Of a stretch of 63,790 nt of DNA, positions 48,700 through 57,217 are shown piece after piece. The DNA is from Stereocaulon alpinum (Eukaryota > Ascomycota > Lecanoromycetes > Lecanorales > Stereocaulaceae), in NCBI GenBank assembly GCA_018257865.1, contig JAEUBA010000122.1:1-63790 (forward strand), written 5' to 3'. Below the pieces are notes generated by a model. That model was not told the origin of the DNA. It made no database searches and saw only the letters and a list, made by a program, of their open reading frames with translations. The stretch's first letter is position 1; each line of letters begins with the position of its first letter. Made by a program: the position numbers and the translations under genes.

Positions 48700-49400
48700 T
48701 ACTATTTAAGGTTACTACTATAAGGAGCTCTTACTTACTTAGTTCTCGCCCTCGCCTCGCTTAGTCCTTACCTTATTAATAATTACCATATTACTTTATA
48801 AGCTTAATATTAACTTAAGTTAATATCAATCCTTAATAAATCCTCGCCTAGCCTCGCCTAGTCCCCGCCTTACCTTATTCCGTACTTTAGAGAGTATAAC
48901 CTAACTTAAAGAGAGTTACCCTAGTCCTCGCCTCGCCTCGCCTTACCTCGCCTAGTTATAACTCTAGATAAGTTAAGTCCCCGCCTTACCTTAATTACGA
49001 CTCCAAATAAGTTAAGCCCCTACCTAGTTATAACTCTAAAGGAGTTAAGTTCTCGCCTTACCCTACCTATCTAGTCTTTATCCCTTTTCGCTAAGTCCCT
49101 ACCTTGCCGCCGTATACCTCTTATAGGAGCTTAACCTTAAAGAGGGGGCTACTATTATAGTATAGCCTTATAAGCTATATCTACTATATTACTACTAAGG
49201 GCCCCTAAGTCTAATATTAACTTTAGTTAATATCGAGCTTTAGTAGACCTAGCCTAGTCTAGCTGAGATTACCCTATTAGGAATTAAGTTCTAGTAGCTC
49301 CTATATATAGAGCTACTACCCCCGTCCTATTTCTAATTCCTCGTCTTTTATCTTAGCTTACTCCTATACCTAAGTCCTTACTATAGAATTAAGAATACCT
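48700..49400 (+). repeat. GC-richer 'cctcgcct' repeats beyond Gypsy-5 pol
   Basis: Non-coding-looking stretch with repeated 'cctcgcctagtc' and 'ccgccttacc' motifs (about 48740-49080). It includes a unit near 48882 ('tactttagagag...taac') resembling the 44.2-45.1 kb peptide repeat. 'ttaacttaagttaatatYaa' occurs near 48812 and also near 45295-45310. From about 49150 to 49400 I see no recognisable feature. Confidence 0.55.
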
Positions 49401-49651
49401 TATCTACGTCCCGTTCCCTAACAAATAGTATATATATACTTTTTGCGGATTTTTTCGATCCTTAGCTTAATATTAGGCTTTCTAATTCCCTTAAGCGATA
49501 GGTTATATAGCGCCTCTTAATTATTATAAGTCTTAGGAGTGGAAAGTACGTCTATTATAGGGAGTTTATAGGTATTTTATTAGTCCTAAGGCGTACTAGT
49601 TGATATAGTATATAGGGAGGAAGAAAATGTAGGAGATAGATATTAGGTACT

Positions 49652-49793
49652 TGTTAACCTAGTAACTATAGGCGCAGTCTACCGCTGAACCCCTAAGGGC
49701 AAAACTCAAAATGTTTGGTACTTACTAGGGCGATACTATTAGACTATTATAGCTTAGTAGTCTAGGGGTATAGTATACCCTAGAGCCCTAATA
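49652..49793 (-). repeat. TRIM-2 LTR, left copy with hairpin
   Basis: Contains a near-perfect palindrome 'tctaggggtatagtatacc' continuing to 'ctaga' (about 49760-49784). It retains 'caaaatgtttgg', unlike the RIPed right copy. Confidence 0.75.
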
Positions 49794-50367
49794 ATTATCC
49801 CCCCCCCTAGGGCGACGTCTACGGCGCCTAGTAGGGTAGAAAAATATCGTTCCCCTATAACGAGCCCGAATATTCGGTGTAAGTCGGGTCGTAAGGCCCC
49901 TAAAGGGCGCCCTATTAGATATTATTCGTACCTAAAGGACTTAGCGAAATAATAAAGTTAAAGCCTATAAAGGATACTTCTAGTAAGCGGCCTCCCTAAA
50001 GGACGCTTCCGCTAGGTAGTAGGTCCCTAAAGGGCGCCCCTATCGGATTATTCGTGCCCGAAGGACTTAGCGAAAATATTATTCGTACCTATAGGACTTA
50101 GCGAATAGTATAATTAAAGCCCCCGTAGGGTACTTCGTAATAGGCCCCCGAAGGGTACCTCCCCTAGCGAAAATTTATTACTACGGGCTGCGCGCTGAAG
50201 TAGTATAGCGGGGTTAGGACGGCGGGAACCCTATTAGGTCGCTTAGTAGCTAATTATAGCTACCGCCCCCTAAAAAAATCCCTTAGAAATTGCCCCCTTA
50301 ACAGTATTAAACCCTAGACCTTTATAATTCGGGTTAAGATTATTAAGCTTTAAGTACCGAATATACT

Positions 50368-50508
50368 TATTAACCTAGTAACTATAGGCGTAGTCTACTA
50401 CTAAACCCCTAAGGGTAAAACTCAAAATATTTGGTACTTGCTAGGGCGATACTATTAGACTATATAGCTTAGTAGTCCGGGGGTATAGTATACCCCGGAG
50501 CCCTAATA
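50368..50508 (-). repeat. TRIM-2 LTR, right copy with hairpin
   Basis: The matching palindrome reads 'tccgggggtatagtatacc' and continues to 'ccgga' (about 50475-50499). The outer pairs are CCGG here and CTAG in the left copy, changed on both arms so that pairing is kept. Confidence 0.75.
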
Positions 50509-51879
50509 GTAGTAGATATTAGAGTTTTTGCAGTATTTGGGTTTTTTGCTAGGATTATTTGATTAAGGGGCTTCTAAGGATCGAGAGGATAAAGACCTAT
50601 AATAGAAGGTTAGTTGAGTATGTTTATAGGATAATATAATAGACCTACTACTCTTACTCTAAGCAGATATAATATTTTATTAAGTAAAGGCCTCCTACCG
50701 CGTATATACTAAGAAACTTAGAAAGTCGGTTTTAGTAATAAAAACCTAACTAGTTTCGTTTCGAGCTTCTAGTTATCTTCTATAGGCAGTCCCTAAGGGC
50801 CCGAAGCAACCTATATCTAGTAGTTGCAGGAAGTAGGTAGTATAAGGCGGTAGGTAAAGGGGGATAATATTATACGCCTAGTAATATTCGATAAAACCCG
50901 GACTAATATAAGACGAATAACCGTCTATTAATAGTATACGAGGTCCTATAAGGTAATAGGTCTAAGGATCGAATACCTCTTTAAGCTAGTAGAGACCGTA
51001 TTAACTATCGGTCTAACCGTTATTACTAACTCCGAAAGTTGCTTACGGAAAAGCTCTCTCTTAGGACTTTATAATCAGCTTTCCTAGAAAGATTATTATT
51101 AGTTAAATTATATTGCCTCTAGTTGAGTAATACTTAATAGTAGTCGCCTATATACGGTTACTAGAATATACTAAGGATCCTTTACTAGTCTTGCGAATAA
51201 CGACTTTATAGATCTTACTATATACCCCTATTATAAAGCCCTTCTTATCTATATTAAAGATATTGCCTAAGGGGATCCTATATCGATCGTAAGTCCTTTA
51301 GAAGAGTTTAAACTAATCTTAGAGTATATCCTCGTTAGTATTCTACTATCGATCGGCGTCTAGGGATCTTAGGAATTTAGTATAGTAGTTAGGGTATTAG
51401 TTAAGAAAACGAGTTACGAAATACTTCCCTACGTTATAGACCTTAGGCTATATAGGACGGTCTTTTAGGATAAGCTAGATCTTCTCGCGGATTATCTTTA
51501 TACGAGGTGGAAAGCTAAGTTCGGTATAGTTATTAATAAAATTTAAGAGGGCTGCCTCTTCTTCTTCGGTTAGTATACGTCGATTAACCCCGTATATTAT
51601 TATAGAACGCGCGCCTTTTTATAAAATTAGTAATAGAATAGGTCAAAATAAGATATATAGAAAGGTTAAAACCTTATAGATTCTCCGCGTTTTATAGGCA
51701 AAAAAGGCGGAGAAGATATATTAGGGTTATATACCTTATATACGTCCTTTAATTATATTTCGATTAATATAATAAAGTTCGGCTGCTAGTCGTAGTAATA
51801 ATCCCTTCTCCTTGATCGATTCTACCGCCTTGGCGAGGCGGATAGCCTTAGGTAACGGCTTAATATATCGTAGCTTAAA

Positions 51880-52720
51880 TAGAGAGGAAGGGGGCGGAGA
51901 CGAGAGGATATTTAATAAAGAAGCCCTATAAGAGTTGCTATAAGCCTGCTCGACCTAGTAAAGCTTATACAGCTTAATTTCCTATCGTTATAAGACGTCT
52001 TTAATAGGCTAATTAGACTTAACGTAATTATAATAGAATAGGAGGTTATAGTATAGAGTTTCGCTAATAGAAATTAATCGCTAGATATATAGGACGTTTT
52101 CCTAGTCACCTCTTATTTCAGCTATATTAAGAAGAGTACTATAGTATAGTACTACCTAGATCTTTATTTTCTTAGCCCTAATCTTATAGTCTCTAGACTA
52201 TTCTTCCGTAGGGTAGTTTCTAGACAGCGAGTCGTCTAAGCGGCGATTAACCTTATATTCTATACTACGGAAGATCGCCTAGGGTCTTAGATATTATCGA
52301 CTAGTAGGAGGAAGGCGTGGTGAGTTAGGAATACTAATACCGTTAGTAGTATTAATTATTACAGATTTTTAGACGGTAGATCTATTAATATCCTTTAGGA
52401 GTAAATCTAGGAGAAAACCCTTATTATTAGAGAGGTCTAAATTAACGCTATTAACGTTACTAGTAAAATTAGTACGGGGGATCTCTTTAACAGTATCTTC
52501 TTAAGGTGTCTGAGAAGCAGGTTAACCTAGATTATCGTTAGCGTTAAGTAATAGCTACTGAGGAAGGCGGTCGATCTTATTAGTTTACCCGCGACCGATA
52601 TAATAAGTATTAAATATATTACGAATAGTATTAAGGGTCTCCGCAGTAGACTTCTTATTAGTAGAGAACTTAGAGGATATAGTAGCGTTAGTAATATAGT
52701 TAGATATAGTATATATAGTA
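51880..52720 (-). pseudogene. Coding-like N-terminal segment upstream of Pogo transposase
   Basis: The minus-strand reading gives protein-like sequence with scattered stops, Ser/Asn/Thr-rich at first (near 52690 ATISSKFSTNKKSTAE), then charged. Near 52150-52000 there is a stretch such as LLNIAEIRGD and ISISETLYYNLL. Ordinary Fot1-type transposases start close to the Psq domain, so this would be either a long N-terminal extension, a second ORF, or a captured host fragment. I do not recognise a family. Confidence 0.4.
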
Positions 52721-52899
52721 AAGATATAGTATTTCTGGTAAAGATATAGAACTTAGTGAAAATATAAGATTTGGTATAGGTCTCTAGCGGCGTTATTTCT
52801 CTACCTTATATACCTTAACCCCTACTAGTAATTCTTCCCCTACTTCTAATATAGAGTTTTTATCTTATAGAGGATACTATCGACTTTTTATAGCCTGCC

Positions 52900-53500
52900 T
52901 ATATATAGTTAATTCTCGACTCTACTAATATTAAGACGTCTTCCCCCTATATAATAGCGCTGGGGTATCTTCTCCGTCTTAGGGACATTAGATTAGAGGC
53001 TTTTTAGGCGTTAACGCGTACGTAGTAGCTACGCTTCTAAGTGGTTAGAGTTAAAATTTCCAATTTATATTATAGGGATAGTTATATAGGCGTAGGATTC
53101 GGCTTTGCGCGCTAGGGTACTAGCGGCGGCGGCGGCGGGGGACCTTATCTATCGATAGGGAGGTAGTTTAGGTAGTTATCTAGGAGGGCCGCAACTAATA
53201 TAGTTAAATTAGTATAGTAGTAGTAGGTTATTCTATAATATTAAGGAGGTGGTATTTGCTAGTAATAGCCTAAAGTAGTAGTACCGGTCAAAATAGTAGT
53301 AAACCCTATTACAACTTAAGGATTGTAACTTAAGGATTATAACTTAAGGATTCTAAAGTAGGTAGCCCTTCCTACTTAGTTACTATTCTAGCTATTATTC
53401 TAATTATTATAACTTTAGATAATAATATATTTTTAGTATTATATAGAGATATAATAACTAGAATAATAACTAGAATTACTATTATATACTAAATATATTC
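52900..53500. repeat. Intergenic stretch with (CGG)n and a 14-bp tandem repeat
   Basis: Non-coding, weakly RIPed. It holds about five CGG repeats at 53124-53138 and three 14-bp repeats 'aacttaaggattRt' at 53313-53354. It also contains 'tctagctattattcta' motifs at about 53387 and 53455 that recur through to 63 kb. No gene recognised. Confidence 0.7.
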
Positions 53501-53504
53501 CTTA

Positions 53505-53700
53505 TCTAATCCGCTACTGGGATATCCTATACTACTAGGATATCCTACTAATATCCTATACCTCTTGGTAATCCCGTCCTATCCCGTACTATACTAGCAG
53601 TGGTATAGGATTCGAGACCTTCATACTATACCATCCTATAGGATAGCAGAAAGTCTAATATCCTATACTATACTATACCTTTCCGGGCAGTAACTTAGGG
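53505..53700 (+). repeat. Palindrome-rich dispersed repeat, copy 1
   Basis: Dense in the self-complementary words 'ggatatcc' and 'tatcctata'. It shares with 63095-63295 the order 'ggatatcctactaatat', 'ctatacctctt', a TATCCCG segment, 'ggtataggatt' and 'atacctttccggSCAGTA', in the same orientation. The shared length is about 200 bp. It keeps CA/TG, so it is little RIPed. Confidence 0.75.
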
Positions 53701-53810
53701 GTAGCGTTATCTAGGGTTAGGGGGGGTTACTTAGGGGTAGCGTCGTCTAAGGTGCCTAGGGGCGGGCTAGGTGGCGGCGCGGGGGGATCCGGCGGATCTA
53801 GTATAGGATT
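53690..53810 (+). repeat. G-rich island with duplicated 'cttaggggtagcgt'
   Basis: GC-rich patch within AT-rich DNA. 'acttaggggtagcgtYRtc' occurs twice (about 53695 and 53731), separated by 'agggttaggggggg', followed by 'ggcggcgcggggggatccgg'. The 'ttaggg' words do not form a telomeric array. Confidence 0.7.
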
Positions 53811-54330
53811 AGGTATACTAGTAGCTATAATAAAGGTTTTAAACGATATAGAAATAATATAATATAGTTAAAAAGGAAAAGCGGTAGACTTAGTTAATAT
53901 AACCTAAATAGAATAGTATTAGTATAGGGAAGGAAGATTATAGGAGAAGGTAGAACTATTAGTAGACTCGCTATATAGGGGGTAAGAATTATCCGAAAAG
54001 AGTAAATATATATAATTATTAGTACTAAGACTACTATTAAATCTCTTATAAGGATAATATATACTACCCTAATCCGTATAATACCGGAATAATTACGTTC
54101 GAAGTTATTTCGCAAGTCCTATCTACTAATAGATTATTAGGGAATCCTATAGGTTATTATAGCTATTATTCTAGTAAATAGAGGTATTTATAAAATTATC
54201 TTTAAGATCTACGCTAGTAGCGGGTAGGGCTACTAGTAAAATATAGCTATAAGTCTATATTAGATAATCCGGAAAATTATTACCTAATTAGGTATAGCGC
54301 CCGAAGACCCTAAATATTATAGAATTAATC
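53810..54330. other. Unassigned AT-rich stretch
   Basis: No element recognised. The 73-codon minus-strand open frame at 53894-54115 is extremely Ile-rich with no domain; I treat it as a chance frame in RIPed DNA. Confidence 0.5.
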
Positions 54331-54830
54331 TAATTTCCTACTTTTTTTTCTTTCTATCTCAGTTAACTATATACGGGGAAGGTAATAATTTCTAAATAGG
54401 TCGTAGTAAGTAAAGGAAGCGCTGCTAAATATAATAATAACTAGATCTAACTAGTATAAGATAGGATTCTAATATTATAGCTCTACCTTAACCTAATTTC
54501 CTACTTTTTTTCTCCCTATTATTTCTCTCTATCACTAAGTAAGGCTAAATATAATTAAAATAGGTTATTTTATAGTAAGTATAGGAAGCGTTACTAACTA
54601 GAATAATAACTAGATCTAACTAGTATAATATAGAAATATTATACTATACCTCTACGTTAATTTAATTTCCTACTTTTTATCTCTCTATCTTAGTTACCTA
54701 ACGGGTAGGGTAAGATATTAAAAATAGGTTATAGTAAGTATAAGACGTACTACTAACTAAAATAATAACTAGATCTAACTAGTATAATAGTAAAATATAA
54801 GACTATATCTCTACTAATAGGCGAACCGGC
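54331..54830 (+). repeat. Three tandem units of about 165 bp
   Basis: Unit starts at 54331, 54494 and 54663 ('taatttcctacttttt'). Each has a pyrimidine-rich head ('tctctctatc'), a middle 'aggtYRtagtaagtaWag' and an end 'aataataactagatctaac'. Units are 163 and 169 bp and moderately diverged. Non-coding. Confidence 0.8.
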
Positions 54831-56284
54831 TATAGAATTCTCTCTTACTAAATAAGGTATAAGTCTTAATCCTAGCTCTTATATATTTATTTTAATCTTT
54901 TTATAGCGATTAAAGAAGAAGAAGCGAGTAATATTAGTTCTATAATAGAGGGATTCGAGAGTAACGCTAATTCTATATCTTAATAAGGGCTAATTAGGCG
55001 GCCGTAAGGACCTTAACTAAAGCGGAAGGCTACGTCTAAATATAGCTAAAACTAATATATAAAAAGGGTATAAAGGCGGCTGGATATATTTACTGCGGAA
55101 GAATAAGAAGTAGAATTAGCGAAGAAAGCTAATATTATAGCTATAAGTTATTATATTAGAAAGTATAAACTATTAGATAAATTTTATAATACTATAGAAG
55201 CGGAGAGGGCTCGCTAGATAGTAGAGATCCGTTTATATACTACCAATTAGAGGTAAATTTTCCTAATTCTAGCTATTATTCTAGTTATCTAATTTTATTC
55301 TAGGATCGCTAAGGGTATCTATACGAATATAATAGCAAATCGGCTCTTAATATAAGTAATACTAAAAGTCGTTATATATATAGATAATAACGATAATAGA
55401 AGTCTAATATAGAGCGATATAGATAACGACGAAGCTAGAAATAGTAGACTATTCTCCTATAATAATTATTAGCTCTAAGATACTAATATATTATATATAT
55501 AGATCCGATATTCCTAGCTGTATATAAGTAAGATATAATTAATAATAGTATAAAATATAAGGCTTTATAAATAAGCTAGCTAACGGAATAGGAGCTCTTA
55601 TTAGAGTATAAGAGAATCTCCTAAAATTACGTATATAACTACTATATCTCCCTATTTATTAGATACCAGAATATATAGCGCTAAGTAATCTAAGGTCTAC
55701 TAAAAAAGTTAACGTACCTTAATTAGTATCTAACTCTCGGATACTACCTACGCTATACCTTTAGTAGCGTAAATCCTCTAATTATTAAGGTATATACGTT
55801 TTATAGTTTTAACTTTATTCTTTTATACGCTTAGGATACTAATTTACTTAGTATAATAAGGTCTATATAAACCTACTTCCGCCTCCCTATATCTTTTTTA
55901 CCCGTTAAGAAAGAGCCGTATAGCGTAATATAGTAAGCTATATTATTAATAGGTATTTCTAAGACCCTAATACCCCTAATAAAGTTAAGCTCCTAGGACT
56001 AGCTTCGTAGTAGCTAAACGACTATAAGCGGGGCACGTACGACTTTAAGCCTAATATAGATTAGGTAAATACGTAGTAGGCCTATTAACTTATTATTAAA
56101 GGCTACGGGGACTACGTCCCTCTAGATTTCGCTTGTCTAGCCCCTTCTATTAATCAGCTAGCCCTTCTACCGCGCGATATACTCCCTTTTCTCTTATAAA
56201 TATTATTAGCTTACCTTAATCTTACTATTTATACTCTAGATAATATCCTAGGTATTATTATAGTTATTAATATAATTACTACTA
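54830..56284 (+). other. Unrecognised, possibly coding-like remnant
   Basis: AT-rich, RIPed. In places the plus strand gives protein-like runs, for example 'YNTIEAERAR' near 55185 and 'DIDNDEARNSRLFSYNNY' near 55415, but no domain is identifiable and frames shift. 'attctagctattattctag' occurs near 55267. The end (56229-56284) holds a copy of the 'tttatactctagataat' repeat, into which copy C of the minisatellite element is inserted. Confidence 0.35.
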
Positions 56285-57217
56285 CTATATAGGCTCTTTA
56301 CTAAGAATTAATCTCGTTATAATATAAGTTTAATATAGTTATTTAACCGATTTAAGTTTATACTAGTTCTAGAACGCTATTAATACTAGAATATAACCGT
56401 TCTAAAACTGCAAGAACTATTGATAATTTTATAACTATTAGACAACGGTTATATAACCCCAACTGCAACCCTAACTCTAGCAACTCCAGTAACTCCAGCA
56501 ACTCCAGCAACTCCAGTAACTCTAGTAATATCAGCAGCACCAGCAGTATCAGCAGTATCAGCAGCACCAGCAACATCCAGCAACATTAGCAACACCTGTA
56601 ATATCCAGCAACTCCAGCAGCACCTGTAATATCCAGCAGCACCAGCAACACCTGCAATATCCAGTAATATCAGCAACACCTGCAATATCCTATAACACCT
56701 GTAACACCTGCAATATCCTACAACACCTGTAACACCTGCAATATCCAGCAACATCAGCAATATCCAGCAATATCAGCAACACCTACAATATCCTGCAACA
56801 CCTGCAACACCTACAATATCTAGCAACATCAGCAACACCTGCAATACTAGTAATATTAGTAATGTCTAGTAATATCAGCAATATCCAGTAGCACTAGCAA
56901 TATTAGTAATATCTAGTAATATTAGTAATATCTAGTAATATTAGTAATACCTAGATAGTTTATTAATTATTAATTAACTGTTTACTAACCGTCTACCAAC
57001 CGTTTACTAACCGTCTACTAACCGTCTACTAACCGTCTACTAACCGTTTACCAACTGTAACCGTTTACCAACTGTAACGGTTATTAGTTTTAGTAAGAGA
57101 TATTCTAACGTTGTTATAACCAAATATAAACCGAATACTAACCAAATAAAGACTATTATCTAACTAGTAGTCAACCGTTTAATTATAGTATTAGAATTTT
57201 ATAGGTGGATATAATAG
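56285..57217 (-). mobile_element. Minisatellite-bearing TA-flanked element, copy C (little RIP)
   Basis: Inverted copy of the element seen at 4617-5778 and 6548-7579, 933 bp, flanked by TA (56283-56284, 57218-57219). On the plus strand it starts CTATATAGGCTC and ends GGATATAATAG. The arrays are in reverse order: the minisatellite at about 56460-56950 with 'gcaacacctgcaatatcc' units, then 11-bp 'taaccgtctac' repeats (about 56975-57060). CA/TG are well preserved. The 72- and 103-codon frames inside are repeat artefacts. It carries fewer units than copy A. Confidence 0.82.

Larger units (their letters stand above)
42228..49200 (+). mobile_element. Gypsy-5: Ty3/Gypsy element without recognisable LTRs
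   Basis: Plus-strand Gypsy element beginning abruptly after the Copia LTR with gag sequence. The order is gag, protease (43235), a tandem peptide repeat (44211-about 45085), RT, RNase H, integrase. A 531-bp TRIM-like element is inserted at 43477-44007. The right limit is unclear: recognisable coding ends near 48700, and GC-rich repeats run to about 49150. No LTR pair was found, so at least one end is lost. It is a third Gypsy family, distinct from Gypsy-1 and Gypsy-2. Confidence 0.82.
49652..50508 (-). mobile_element. TRIM-2: 857-bp miniature LTR-like element
   Basis: Direct repeats of 142 and 141 bp (49652-49793 and 50368-50508) start TGTTAACC/TATTAACC and end CCCTAATA. The flanking pentamers are GTACT and GTAGT, one mismatch. 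A C-rich tract (about 49798-49808) abuts the left repeat and would be a polypurine tract on the minus strand. The internal part has no ORF but carries repeated 'attattcgtacctaaagga' modules (about 49921, 50046, 50078) and is CpG-rich. The host transposase reading continues on both sides, confirming an insertion. Confidence 0.65.
49440..51860 (-). pseudogene. Pogo/Fot1-type transposase
   Basis: Minus strand, from high coordinate: a Psq-type helix-turn-helix (AIRLAKAVESIKEKGLLLRL, near 51850-51780), then a CENP-B-type DNA-binding segment starting RRILTEEEEAALLNFI near 51590, with 'FPPRIKIIREK' and 'VGKYFVTRFL'. The DDE catalytic domain follows: NIFNIDKKGF (51266-51233; family NxDExG), LLIDGYSSYIS (about 50936; family LLLDGHGSH) and LLDIGCFGPL (about 50820-50791; family LQPLDVGxFGPL). 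All three Asp codons survive. Between the two DNA-binding parts, 51615-51743 looks like a 129-bp intron (GT..., 'actaat' branch-like, AG). The C-terminal part is split by TRIM-2 and resumes at 49651. Stops are present but fewer than elsewhere. Confidence 0.8.
49400..52900 (-). mobile_element. Pogo/Fot1-type DNA transposon remnant, interrupted by TRIM-2
   Basis: Minus-strand Tc1/mariner-superfamily element recognised by its transposase (see separate entry). The boundaries are approximate because no terminal inverted repeat was identified. RIP is much lighter than in the Gypsy elements to the left. TRIM-2 sits in the C-terminal part of the transposase reading. A coding-like N-terminal segment extends to about 52.7 kb. 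The element would move by cut-and-paste into TA sites. Confidence 0.78.

Noticed and set aside
53690..53760. Telomeric repeat tract
   Set aside because: A few 'ttaggg' words occur in a G-rich patch, but there is no tandem TTAGGG array.
53894..54115. 73-codon minus-strand open frame
   Set aside because: Extremely Ile/Leu-rich and hydrophobic, as expected of random AT/TA-rich DNA; no RBS-like, domain or homology clue.
56358..56760. Two minus-strand open frames of 72 and 103 codons
   Set aside because: They overlap each other in different frames inside the copy C tandem arrays; poly-Leu/Gly/Cys products of the repeat.
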